54,855 nt of DNA from Geobacteraceae bacterium GWC2_55_20 (lineage in GTDB: Bacteria; Desulfobacterota; Desulfuromonadia; Geobacterales; Pseudopelobacteraceae). The stretch spans positions 3,979 through 58,833 of the forward strand of contig MGZK01000134.1 in assembly GCA_001802125.1 (NCBI GenBank). The letters are read 5' to 3'. Of this stretch, positions 28,101 to 35,921 are shown piece after piece; position 1 is the first letter of the stretch, and every line of letters begins with the position of its first letter. A program made the translations under genes and the position numbers. The notes under the pieces are model-generated. The model was not told the DNA's origin. It saw nothing but the letters and a program-made list of their open reading frames with translations, and did not search any database.

Positions 28101-28635
28101 CGGCGGCCTGCACCAGGCCGGTGACATCGGCGTAGCTCTGATAGCGCGTCGGGTTTGCGCCTTCGGAGTCCACCTGGCTGGCGGTGATTGACGTATAGCC
28201 GAAGGAAGATGGCGTTTGCAGCAGGCATTGTGTGCGTGTATTGTCAACGGTCGTCTGGTCGCCGCCCCAGTAGAGGCCGGCCCAGAGCACGTTGGAGCCG
28301 CTCTCCATGTTCAGGTTGGCGCTGCTGGAGCTGAAGGTGGTGCTGTCCGAGTCGATGTCGATGTAGATCATCGTATAGTTGTTATTGTTCAGCGTGCCGC
28401 CGGAGCCGTTGCGGGCACTGTCGCAAAGGGTGTAATTGGTTCCGGAAGTGTTATTGCAGGTCATGATCGCGTTGCCGATGATCTGGACATCACCGTTGGT
28501 GTTTTTGGTATAACGGGTCGTCAGGGCGCGGAAGGCCTCGGCGTCGCTGCCGCAGCACCACGACGTCAGCACGCACAATGCGACTGCAGTCAGAAGCCTG
28601 CCGATCCTGAAAATCCCGTCTTGTTTCATATTCAC
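22183..28635 (-). CDS. Giant secreted DUF11/SdrD-B repeat surface protein (2150 aa)
   Basis: Sec signal peptide ~1-33. An N-terminal ~300-residue domain (LWAGLYWGG, ADVTGLV, GGWSLVVVYGN, LTVFDGQEV) of the type found ahead of DUF11 arrays. Then a DUF11 domain (~350-480), nine tandem ~125-residue beta-sandwich repeats (~513-1650), each opening like KAFSPAVI..STLTITLTN and each with a pair of cysteines, two SdrD-B/Cna-B-like domains (~1665-1900), a Ca-loop module (~1930-2020) and a last DUF11 domain. There is no LPxTG, barrel or C-terminal membrane helix, so its surface attachment must depend on partners. The GTG at 28635 overlaps the OmpA-gene stop (GTGA); an ATG two codons on is an alternative start. 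Last gene of the operon. Confidence 0.88.
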   Translation of the reverse strand: MNMKQDGIFRIGRLLTAVALCVLTSWCCGSDAEAFRALTTRYTKNTNGDVQIIGNAIMTCNNTSGTNYTLCDSARNGSGGTLNNNNYTMIYIDIDSDSTTFSSSSANLNMESGSNVLWAGLYWGGDQTTVDNTRTQCLLQTPSSFGYTSITASQVDSEGANPTRYQSYADVTGLVQAAGNGTYTVANVVSRNSASNTFGGWSLVVVYGNGSLALRNLTVFDGQEVIPAAKTFTVSGFLSPLSGPITTRVGVMAYEGDLGLVGDYLQLNGSTISDATHPSNNFFNSSITDQGVYLAGRNPVYTNNLGYDLSRTNIPNGIVKNGDTSATITLNTASDQYYPSVLTFVTDLYVPIITPNVTKTVAKVAGSAGAAITAGDTLRYTIYMKNTGFDTATNLYLTDPIPAYTTYKPGSLQIISGANTGVKSDTAGDDQAEYDSSGAPKVIFRLGSGADSASGGLLPYNESTSLSFDVTVSSGVPAGTILTNTATISYQGQTLGQTFGASSAAAVIPVMAAPQVSKSFSPNPIIQGGSSTMSITITNPASNPATMTGVTLDDPYPSGLVNSATPNASISCTAGAAAGTLTGGTAGGTSVGMNPGASLPPGGSCTISVNVTALATENYVNTVTAVSTNAGSSSVSSATLSVGKPAVTLKAFTPAVILSGTTSTVSFLIQNPTNMTLTGMAFSDPLTNMLVAGTPNVVNGCGGTVSAAAGASAISLSNGTMAPNASCTITVDVTGNVTGVHPNQASGVVSNQTGPAGIPSNIANLTVIGAPVAVKTFAAPSVRASTPVRLSITVSNPNPTTTLNNVAFTDNYPNTPGVMVNSTPSSSTLTCSSGSTATKVGGANAGTTLGISTATLLPGGSCTVSSNVQSPTTSATPYSNSTGNITSANGGTGAPATAQLIVTSNNVPTATKVFAPATILKGANSTITITLTNPNATTITGAAFTDSYPFGMVNAATPAAATTCSAATVTAAAGGGTLALSGATIPASGSCTVTVSVTSSIAGGLYNSTGPITTANAGTGAAASATLTVMDPPYTTKRFVTNPISAGGTTQLEIIVRNSASNIVALTGVAFTDTYPSGMVNTGTPAPAVTCTSGSSATRTGGVASGNTIGITAGTLAVNGSCTITINVTAAVAGNYTNSTGPVSSTNGGSGAAASAILSVGQPSIAKAFAPAAITNAQTSTLTITLTNPTGIAMTGAAFTDSYLPGTIINAGAPSTSCGGTATGTIGGTSVGLSNGTIPANSTCTVTILVSASNSVLNTIPAGGLTVTSGASNANPGSALLNMTPPPGVAKAFSPAVIPQNGTSRLTITLSNSNAAAATGVAFSDTYPAGVPTGIVNAATPGLTNSCGGTATASAGSGSLTLSGATIPGNSSCSVAVNVTGAVAGTYVNHSGPVTTTNIGTGSEATANLTIMSPPGFAKAFSPDKIPVNTASTLTITLSNSNPVAISGAAFTDPYPANLINDTPLSAFSTCGGTVTATAGGNSLQLTGGTIPAASSCTINAKVTSSVAGLYTNPAAPFNVTTSNAGSTASVAADLTVLSKPTITKSFTPATINNFQSSALLLTLTNANATSALTNVAVSDSFPAGLYIGSTPVTNTCGGTLTGATQGSAQFTLSGATLPLSSSCTVTIPVTSGQPGVYNNTTSGVTSLETGGPGAVSNTATLTVNANFGAVSGYVYSDANHNGNRESGETGTGQTVYVKLATRTGSSCNNPATQFTTPDPATGAFSFNGITSGDYCVIHSTNTTLTDLNPTFPGGWVALEAASGIRQLTLQSNPMTGQNFGLYNGSRISGRVFMDTGSGGGSGNNGLQDGSEGGIAAVAVKATDSSGATTHDSATTSGNGDYILWIPVSVGAAQVKIVETNPGGYISTGGSAGTSGGNYDRASDTTTFTNSVGSSYSGINFADVPDSRFQTDNSASALPGTVIFHPHTFTAGSGGSVSFGTSAVTSPAMPGWSEVFYRDSNCSGTFDSGEPQITSAIVLSANEQLCLLLKEFIPANAPIGASNLVTTTATFNHTNAIPALSTQLTRNDNTTVGASSGAGLTLTKTVDSATALPGSSLTYTITYGNNSNGPLSNIVIHDTVPAFTSLSAAPPNPCCVNPTGSCLGSGLTPFPNSISACSAATAGDTITWTLTGTLSPGATGQVKFRVTVQP

Positions 28636-29801
28636 CTTTGCCTCTTCTCCACCTGAAGATCCTCGAACTGCTGCAGCGGTCTGAGGCCGCCATTGCCGGA
28701 GAATAATAACTCAACCCTGCGGTTGCGGGCAAATGAAAGTATGTCGCTGCCGCGCATGAAGGGTGTCGCCTTGCCGAAAGCTTTGACTGTAATCCGCGAA
28801 CGCTTGATTCCCGCTGCCACCAAATAGGTCCTGACTACCTCGCCCCGCTGGCGGGAAAGGATCCTGTTGAACAGTTCGTTGCCCCGTTCGTCGGCATGAC
28901 CCCGCAGTTCCACGTTGACGGAGCCGTTGGCGCGCAGCACCGTGGCCACACGTTCGAGAACCGCCGCCGAGCGGGCGCTGATGATGTCGCGGTTGAGAGC
29001 GAAATGAATCCGGTCCGGGAGCGTGAGTCCGTCCCCGGGTGTAGCTTCCGGTTGGCCGGCGGCCGCCTTGGCGCTGTCCGCTGCTACCATGGCAGGTGTC
29101 TGGGGGGGGCAGGCCGGACATTCGGCCGGCGTCTCTTCGCAGACGGCTTGCTCATCCTCCTGATCCCCTTCCACGGTCATGCTGATCACGGTCGTGGTTT
29201 TGTCGGCGGCAAGCTGGGTCGAACAACTTTCGATCTTGCGCCCGGCTTCTTTGGCATAGCGTTCGGCGGCCTGCAGGTATGGTTTGGCATGACGCCAGCC
29301 GAGCTGGTTGTCCTCGTGGCCGGCCCAGACCAGCTGTACCTCCAGCTGGGCCACCAGATCCTCGCCGCAGGGGAAGCCGGGATGCTTCTTCCAGTCGGCG
29401 GCTTTCTGCCACAGGTCGGCGCGGATCTTCCTGCTGGTGGGCAGGAGCGGTGTGTCCATGCTGATATTGCTGCTCTTGGCCTCCAGCTGCACGATCAATT
29501 GATGCGCCTGGCTGACGGTGTCCTCAATCACCTGTGTGCGATCGTTCATTGTGTACTGGTCCATGGCCATATCGATCCAGGCCTGGGCCTTGGCGAAGTG
29601 GTATGTCCCGATCGGGGTGCCCAGCGTATTGACGTCGGCCAGTCTTTTCTGCAAACCGTTGATGGCTGCGATGTCGGAAGAAATAGTCTGGTCGGTGATG
29701 CGCGCCGCTTCGGGCGTAATACGGGGTGCTTCGGCCGCGTGACAGGTGGCGGCGGTTACCAGCATCGCTATCATCAAATGGATAAGTCTGGGTTTCATCA
29801 T
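28632..29801 (-). CDS. OmpA-family peptidoglycan-binding protein
   Basis: 389 residues with a signal peptide (cleavage near CHAAEA, ~23). A helical N-terminal region (~30-215) contains a Cys pair and TPR-like AKAQAWIDMAMDQY stretches. An acidic/Pro linker with CPACPP follows, then a C-terminal OmpA domain (~270-375) with IHFALNRDIIS, the ELRGHADERGNELFN motif and RNRRVELLF; the Asp and Arg that contact diaminopimelate in OmpA-like domains are present. No N-terminal barrel is visible, so it is periplasmic or associated with the outer membrane through a partner. Sits between the barrel protein and the giant repeat protein and overlaps the latter by four bases, suggesting it anchors the complex to the cell wall. 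Confidence 0.9.
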   Translation of the reverse strand: MMKPRLIHLMIAMLVTAATCHAAEAPRITPEAARITDQTISSDIAAINGLQKRLADVNTLGTPIGTYHFAKAQAWIDMAMDQYTMNDRTQVIEDTVSQAHQLIVQLEAKSSNISMDTPLLPTSRKIRADLWQKAADWKKHPGFPCGEDLVAQLEVQLVWAGHEDNQLGWRHAKPYLQAAERYAKEAGRKIESCSTQLAADKTTTVISMTVEGDQEDEQAVCEETPAECPACPPQTPAMVAADSAKAAAGQPEATPGDGLTLPDRIHFALNRDIISARSAAVLERVATVLRANGSVNVELRGHADERGNELFNRILSRQRGEVVRTYLVAAGIKRSRITVKAFGKATPFMRGSDILSFARNRRVELLFSGNGGLRPLQQFEDLQVEKRQR

Positions 29802-29839
29802 ACGGATCTCCGTGTATTGCAGGTGCAGCAGATCTCTTG

Positions 29840-32800
29840 TCAGCGCGGGACGTCGTTGAGGGTCTTGCCCCGCAATCCGTCCAGCAGATGCTCGTCAAAT
29901 TTGAATCTCATACGCATGAAATAGCCGGGGTTGGTGTAATCCTCGCCGGACAGGTCCTTGTCGTGGAAGCCGAAATAGTTGTAGCCGGCCGAAAGCCAGA
30001 GGTTGGAGGTCATCAGGTAGCCGACCTCGTTGCCCAGCCCGTAGAGCACGCTGCTCAGTTTCTCGTTGAAAAGGGCCATGGCGTTCAGGCCCACATCCCA
30101 TCGCTTCGAAAGGTCGTAGGTCATGCGTCCGGTCAGCATCTGCACCGCCGAGCGGGTGGAAATGTCGCCGCTCTCATCCAGCGCCAGTTTGGCGGCATAG
30201 CGTCCGCTGATCACCAGCGAACGGGCCGGCTGGAAATTGAGGCTGGCCGAGAGGATATGCACGATGTGGGTGGAGGGCAGGCTCGGATCGCTGTCATCCC
30301 CTTCGTAGCGGAATTCGTATTTGGACAGCAGGTTCCAACGGTTGGAATCGACCGGACGGTAGGCCAGGCCGGCCTGGGAACGCTGCTGTACCCTGACGCC
30401 GGAAACGCTGCCCTTGTTCTGGGTGTAGGAAATTATCTGCCGTCCCAGGAGCGTGATCGAGCGGTTGTATTTATGGGCCAGGCCGATGCTGCCCAGGTAA
30501 CTGTCGCTGCCGGTGCCGTTGCGATACTCCAGCCGGGTGCTCCCCTTCCAGCGCTCCGAACCGGTGTACTCGACTCCGGCGCCCAGAGCGGTCGAATCGT
30601 TGGCTGTGGCGCCGCCGATGGTAGTGATGCGCTCGACGTTGGTGTTAAGCCGGATTCCGCTGGTCAGCTGCCAGCCGTTGCGCAGGCCGACGGCCGATTC
30701 CGAATCGCGGCCGGAGAGCGCGTCCCGCATGCGGTATTCGCTGAACAGGTGGCCGTCCTTCATGTATTCGGATTCGATTCCCAGGAGCGTGGTATTGCGT
30801 TGCTGGCTGCCGTTCAGCGCAAACTGGCCGGACAGGCTGGAAATCAGTTCGTGCCTGGCGTACAGACGAGTCTGGGGGGCCAGTTGGTAATCGCCGCCGA
30901 AGGCGACCGTGCGCCGGTCGGAGGCCTGGATCGATTGCTCGTATTCCGCGAACAGCCCCAGTTTGGTGAAGAAGGGGAGCTGCAGGCCCAGCTTGGCGCG
31001 GATGCTGGTGTTTTCGGTCGGTGTCAGCGTGGCATCGCCGACGGTCTGGGAGGGGGTGGCGCTTTCCTTTGCATAGCGGACACCCAGCTCACCTTTGAGA
31101 TAGCGTGCCACCGCATGTTCGATGTTGACGATAATCCCCTTGCGGTTGCCCAGCGTGGCGGCGTCTTCGCTGAAGATTGCCTCGGTCGTCAGCGCGGTTT
31201 TTTTGTTCAGCGTGTAGCGCGCCTTGGCGCCGACTTCCGTGCGTCCCTTGGCTATTGCGGAGGAGGGGTTGTCGAAGCCGTTCTCGGTCTGGTTGCCGTA
31301 GATGCGCAGGTTGAGGTTCTCGCCGTCGTGTCGCAGTTCGATGCGTCTTCCATCCCCCTGTCCGGAGGTCTGGCGCGTGATGCGGGCCCATTCCGCCAGC
31401 AGAAAGGTTTTCTCCGCCAGCTTGATGGTGGCGTTGACGCTGCCCATTTCCTGACGGTCGAGCGGGTTCTCGTCGCGCAGGTAGCTGCCGCCGATTTCCA
31501 ACCGCTGATGCAGTTTCAACTGGGCATCGCCGCCTGCCACCCAGAACTCCGAACCGCCCTGGAAGGCTTCGTAGGTGGCGCGGATGTAGACCGGGTTAAG
31601 GCTGCTGTCGCGGCTGGCGAGCGGTTCCTTGAAGATGATCCGGCCGGTCAGCGCCTCGATTTCGTAATCGCTGAAACGGGACATGGGCACGCTTCTGATG
31701 ATCAGCGAGGGCTGGTTGCGATCGCGGGTGATGATCTCGATCTTTTCGCTGTTGGCGACAATGTCGGCAGTGCGCAGGTAATAGGGGCCGGAGACCCCCA
31801 GGGCCGGAATTTCATCCACTATCTGGCGGCTCCGGTCCTGGCTGGCAAAGACGTTGGCGCTCATGAGCGAGTTCTCGTAATGTCCGCGCACGCCGGTCAG
31901 GCTGCGGTTGTACGCCCCCAGCACCCGCGCTTCCGCCTGGGACTGGGTGGTGAAGTCGCCATACAGCAGGTAGGAGCGGTTCTTGTCGATCCTGACGTAG
32001 AACTTTCCGGTTGACTGGGCGTCAAAGCCGCGGATCGAGGAATCGCCGTAGACCGGGTAGAACTCGTCCGGGTTGATATCGCGGAAGAGTTTCTCGCGGG
32101 TGTCCTTGTCCGAATCATAGGAGACTGTCAGCAGGTAATCCCCCTTGATCTTGCCTTTCAGGAAGAAGGCTGCCCGGCCGGCGGCGCTGATGCGTTTGTC
32201 GTCGCTGCTGGTCGAGATGGCCTGCAGCTCCTGCTCAAAGCCGTCCTGGCTGCGGGCCGGGGTGATGGCGCCCGGATCCATGCGGCGGAAGTTGAGGGTG
32301 CCCTCGATCACGCCGACCGCTATCAGCGGCCGCAGGTCGGGGATGAACGAGATCGTCTGCTGGACTTTAATGCTGCCGGAGTTGACCCGTATAGTGGCGA
32401 TGCCCGGTTCCGCCGGTGCGAACAGCTTCAGGTCGGCCTGGCCCCCTTCGATAAACAGCTGCAGCCCCGGTTCCTGGTCGGAGAGATCTTTGGCATCCCA
32501 GCGTCCCAGACTGGACTCGACGGTCACAGGCGTGCGAGATGTGATTGCCACACCCTTTTCGTCGGTCAGGCGGATCCTGACGGTCAGCGGAGTCTGGCCG
32601 TCGGCGGCCAGATCCCCCACGGGGGTCTGCAGTTCGATTTTAGCCAGCGTGTCCGGCGCAATTACCGTGACCGCGACCCGTCCGCGAGGATTGCCGAAAG
32701 GGTCGCTCTGGATCAGTTCCAGCCTGTTCTCACCCGGCTTGAAGGCAACGCCGACGTACTCGCGCGCCTCCAGTTTCTGGTCTTCGACGATCATTTTCTT

Positions 32801-35800
32801 GCCGATGCGTCCTTCATCGACCGTTTCGCCGTTGACCAGCAGCTTAAGGGGAGCACCGGAGGCGCCCTTGACGCGGACGGTCGATTGGGCGATCGGCAGG
32901 ATATCACCGTCTTTGAGGTCGATGAAGCCCGGTTTCGAATCCATGCCGGCCATGCTGTCGGCGTAGTCCTGCAGTTGGGCCGGAACCGTCGCTTCCTGGC
33001 GGGGAACGTCACGGGTCTGCTGCTGTTCCCGCGTCATCACCGGGCTGAAATAGGGCAGCTTGGTCTCCGCGCCCAGCAGGCCGCTGGCGGGGCGGGATTT
33101 GACATCGGACGGCTGCAGCGGTTGCTGGTCGATCACCAGTTTGGCGTCAACTCCTCGCTTGGTTTCGGGTACGAAAACCTCTCCCTTGAGACGTCGTTCC
33201 TTAAGTTGCTCGATGATACCGACCGTGCAGGAACCTTCGGCAAAGTCGGCCCGGTGCAGTTCGCCGGCCTTAAGGTCAACAAAGCGGCTGGCCGCGTCAC
33301 CGGCATGGCGATTGGAAAGCGTGATCAGTTCCGAGCCGGCCGGAAGCGTGCTTTCGTCCAGCTTGAGAACGTGGCTGCGGGGCGAGATGCCGTAGAAGCT
33401 GTACTTGCCCTCACTGTCGCTGATCGCGTAGGTTCCGTCTTCCAGGTAGATCCGCACCCCCGGTATGCCCGGTTCCTTGTCACCCTGCAACCGGTCCCGG
33501 TCGCAATCGACGAAGAGCTTGCCGATTATGATGCCCTTATCGGTAAAGACCCCCTGTTCGACCTTGACCGTGGCGGAGGCTACATTGGAGACTGTGCCGT
33601 AGGCGGCCGTGGCCTGGGCGCGGTTGATTCCGTCGCTTTTGATCGCGCCGGGGCCAACTTTGAGCCGATAGGTGATCCGGATGGTGACGCCGTCGTTCAT
33701 GTCACCCAGTGTGAAAGCCAGCCCGGGTCCGCTTCCGCCGGCCGGGTCGGCTGTCACGGAGCCGTCGCGGCGCGCCGTGCTTTTCTGGTAGCTGAAACCG
33801 AAGGGGAGGCGGTCGGCAAGAGAGACATCTTTCAGCAGCTTGCCGCTGGAGTTCTTGACTTTGATCGTGTAATCGACTACATCGCCGATCTCTACGGTGG
33901 TGCGTGAAGTGCTCTTCTGGACAAAGAGTCCGCCCGCCGGGCCGGGATCGACCGGCAGGTCGATATGCACCGGACCGGTGTTAGCGTTTACCGCGAAAGG
34001 GCGTCCATAGGAACCGTCGACGTCGATCGTCCGGTCGCCCGGCAGCTGGGTCTGGATGAACTGCGATGGGAACTTCCAGCCGTTGGGGGCCTTGACGCAG
34101 AGCGTGTAGCGTCCGGGCGCCACCAACGGGAAGTCGAAGCTGCCATTGGCCGCCGTCATCACCGGGTTGAGCGCAGCGGTGACGCCATCCAGTTCCAGCA
34201 CATTGGCCAGCGGGCCGTTGGCCTCGCCATTGAGTGTGCAGCTGCCGCCGGTAGCGGCATCCACCAGCGTTACCAGCGCGCCGGGTACCGTCTGGTTGGT
34301 GCGGCTGTCGAAAACGATCCCGCCCGGATCGATCAGCAGGCGCGCGGTAACGGTGCTGCTTCCGCAGCCGGAAATACTGGCGGTAAGCAGGTCGTGCTTC
34401 ATGGCCTCAATAATCGCGTCACCATGTACCACCGGATTGGTTGCGGCATCGCGGGTCTCAACGCCGATGATACGGAAGAGCCCCGTATCCGGGCCGCTCT
34501 CCTGGGCGGAGTAACTCTCCTGGTCGCCGCTGTGGGCCGATGTGATCACGATCGTACGCACCTCGGCCAGCAAAGGATTGGTGTTGCAGGCGGCGGCGTC
34601 GGCCTGGACGTAGAGCGGACTTCCCAGCCTGGCGGCTTGGGCCGGTACGACGAAGGTGCCGCTGTTGAAAAACGTTATTACCGGGGGAGGTGTCTGCACT
34701 GTCAGCGTGACCGTATTGGAAGCCGCTTCAATCTGTTGGGGGTTGACACCGTTGTTGTAGAACGCTTGTCCGATATTGTCGATGCTACCGGAAGCGGTTG
34801 AAGCGATCAGTACCTTGAAACTGAAGGCGGCCAATTTCCCCACCGCCAGGGCGTTTGCGCCATAGGCTACTTCATCGATCTCAGAGGCGTCGGCCGGTTC
34901 TAGCGTGGTGTAAGTGAAGGGCGGGTCTCCTGTCCTGTGGAACAGTGGTGTGCCGTTGGTCTGCAGCTTAAAAGAGCCATTCACATACGAGCAGCCGAAC
35001 GGCAGTACGTCCCGCAGCAGCACCAGCTGTTCCGGAGCGCCATCGACCTGAATGGTCTGGCCTCCCTGGGCGGTGCCGTTGCCGTTGTTGACAACGCTGA
35101 GGGTGAAAGTCACCTGCTGTCCCGGCGTCGGGTTGTAATCGGAGGATTGCTTTCCGGCCTGAAGCAGTGCGGCTGAGTTGACCAGCACCTGGTCGGTGAC
35201 AGCAGCCTTAACGCCCTGAATCGAGGAAACGGCCGAGATCGCGATGCTGCTGGATTGGGTCTGCATGGCATTGGACGGGACGGTTCCGGAGATGATCAGG
35301 CTGACGGACTGGCCGGCAGCCAGGCCGATCATGCCGTTCTGCGGTATCTGTGGCTCACCGTAGTCCGCGATACCGTTCTGGTTCAAATCCCTGGTCAGTG
35401 TCAGGCCGGAGAGTGTGAAGGTGCTTCCTGTGGCTGTTGTGGTAGTTAGAAATGCAGAAAGCGGGGTGTTGCCGGTGTTTGTGAGGATGTGGCTGAAGGA
35501 AACCGGTGCGCCGGGTGAGCGGAACAGCTGCTGGTCCGCCACCATTGACAGTGCCTCGACCGGCTGCACGATCACCTGCACCGGGTTGGATTCCATGGTC
35601 TCGGATCTGTCCAGGACCGGATTGTAATAGCTGGCAAAGGCTTTGTTCTCGATGACGGTGCCGGCCCGGGGCGTTGCCGCAAATGCCGGCAGTGGAATTA
35701 TTGACAGCAGGATCATGACCGCCAGCAGCAACGGCGGAAAATACGCGCGTGCGACAATTCCGTTCCGGTTGACCGGATGCTCGGACCTTCTGTTGTCGCT

Positions 35801-35827
35801 GCCGTATATCGCCTTGTGCTTGTTCAA
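29840..35827 (-). CDS. DUF11/SdrD-B protein with C-terminal outer-membrane barrel (1995 aa)
   Basis: Signal sequence with hydrophobic core ~29-50. The N-terminal module (~51-200) is shared with the 925-aa neighbour. DUF11-like domains follow (~215-390 and ~640-760), then a carboxypeptidase-regulatory-like domain (~500-600) and an SdrD-B domain (~765-840, GKLFVDCDRD..ISDSEGKYSFYGI). A Big_1/invasin-like Ig domain is at ~1060-1160 (DGQTPLTVRIRLTDEKG). The last ~800 residues alternate in aromatic/polar strands (FYPVYGDSS, YVRIDKNRSYLLYGDF) and end with GYFMRMRFKF plus a short tail, a predicted large beta-barrel. It is the best candidate in the operon for an outer-membrane anchor or pore. A GC-rich hairpin lies just before it. 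Confidence 0.85.
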   Translation of the reverse strand: MNKHKAIYGSDNRRSEHPVNRNGIVARAYFPPLLLAVMILLSIIPLPAFAATPRAGTVIENKAFASYYNPVLDRSETMESNPVQVIVQPVEALSMVADQQLFRSPGAPVSFSHILTNTGNTPLSAFLTTTTATGSTFTLSGLTLTRDLNQNGIADYGEPQIPQNGMIGLAAGQSVSLIISGTVPSNAMQTQSSSIAISAVSSIQGVKAAVTDQVLVNSAALLQAGKQSSDYNPTPGQQVTFTLSVVNNGNGTAQGGQTIQVDGAPEQLVLLRDVLPFGCSYVNGSFKLQTNGTPLFHRTGDPPFTYTTLEPADASEIDEVAYGANALAVGKLAAFSFKVLIASTASGSIDNIGQAFYNNGVNPQQIEAASNTVTLTVQTPPPVITFFNSGTFVVPAQAARLGSPLYVQADAAACNTNPLLAEVRTIVITSAHSGDQESYSAQESGPDTGLFRIIGVETRDAATNPVVHGDAIIEAMKHDLLTASISGCGSSTVTARLLIDPGGIVFDSRTNQTVPGALVTLVDAATGGSCTLNGEANGPLANVLELDGVTAALNPVMTAANGSFDFPLVAPGRYTLCVKAPNGWKFPSQFIQTQLPGDRTIDVDGSYGRPFAVNANTGPVHIDLPVDPGPAGGLFVQKSTSRTTVEIGDVVDYTIKVKNSSGKLLKDVSLADRLPFGFSYQKSTARRDGSVTADPAGGSGPGLAFTLGDMNDGVTIRITYRLKVGPGAIKSDGINRAQATAAYGTVSNVASATVKVEQGVFTDKGIIIGKLFVDCDRDRLQGDKEPGIPGVRIYLEDGTYAISDSEGKYSFYGISPRSHVLKLDESTLPAGSELITLSNRHAGDAASRFVDLKAGELHRADFAEGSCTVGIIEQLKERRLKGEVFVPETKRGVDAKLVIDQQPLQPSDVKSRPASGLLGAETKLPYFSPVMTREQQQTRDVPRQEATVPAQLQDYADSMAGMDSKPGFIDLKDGDILPIAQSTVRVKGASGAPLKLLVNGETVDEGRIGKKMIVEDQKLEAREYVGVAFKPGENRLELIQSDPFGNPRGRVAVTVIAPDTLAKIELQTPVGDLAADGQTPLTVRIRLTDEKGVAITSRTPVTVESSLGRWDAKDLSDQEPGLQLFIEGGQADLKLFAPAEPGIATIRVNSGSIKVQQTISFIPDLRPLIAVGVIEGTLNFRRMDPGAITPARSQDGFEQELQAISTSSDDKRISAAGRAAFFLKGKIKGDYLLTVSYDSDKDTREKLFRDINPDEFYPVYGDSSIRGFDAQSTGKFYVRIDKNRSYLLYGDFTTQSQAEARVLGAYNRSLTGVRGHYENSLMSANVFASQDRSRQIVDEIPALGVSGPYYLRTADIVANSEKIEIITRDRNQPSLIIRSVPMSRFSDYEIEALTGRIIFKEPLASRDSSLNPVYIRATYEAFQGGSEFWVAGGDAQLKLHQRLEIGGSYLRDENPLDRQEMGSVNATIKLAEKTFLLAEWARITRQTSGQGDGRRIELRHDGENLNLRIYGNQTENGFDNPSSAIAKGRTEVGAKARYTLNKKTALTTEAIFSEDAATLGNRKGIIVNIEHAVARYLKGELGVRYAKESATPSQTVGDATLTPTENTSIRAKLGLQLPFFTKLGLFAEYEQSIQASDRRTVAFGGDYQLAPQTRLYARHELISSLSGQFALNGSQQRNTTLLGIESEYMKDGHLFSEYRMRDALSGRDSESAVGLRNGWQLTSGIRLNTNVERITTIGGATANDSTALGAGVEYTGSERWKGSTRLEYRNGTGSDSYLGSIGLAHKYNRSITLLGRQIISYTQNKGSVSGVRVQQRSQAGLAYRPVDSNRWNLLSKYEFRYEGDDSDPSLPSTHIVHILSASLNFQPARSLVISGRYAAKLALDESGDISTRSAVQMLTGRMTYDLSKRWDVGLNAMALFNEKLSSVLYGLGNEVGYLMTSNLWLSAGYNYFGFHDKDLSGEDYTNPGYFMRMRFKFDEHLLDGLRGKTLNDVPR

Positions 35828-35860
35828 TCGGACCCCGGATTGGTTGCTGTGTTTTGAAGC

Positions 35861-35895
35861 CGCGCCTCCGGGGATATTAAAGCCCCGGAGGCGCG
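35861..35895. promoter_or_regulatory. 13-bp GC-rich hairpin inside the surface-protein operon
   Basis: CGCGCCTCCGGGG (35861-35873) pairs perfectly with CCCCGGAGGCGCG (35883-35895) over a 9-base loop. It lies between the stop of the 925-aa gene and the start of the 1995-aa gene. On the transcribed minus strand no T-run follows, so it is more likely an mRNA-stability or partial-attenuation element than a full terminator. Confidence 0.6.
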
Positions 35896-35921
35896 TGTTT
35901 TACTGACAGGAAAATTTTGTG

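Noticed and set aside
29837-32014. 725-residue plus-strand frame opposite the 1995-aa protein
   Set aside because: Antisense to a well-supported barrel-encoding region with no motif or ribosome-binding site of its own.
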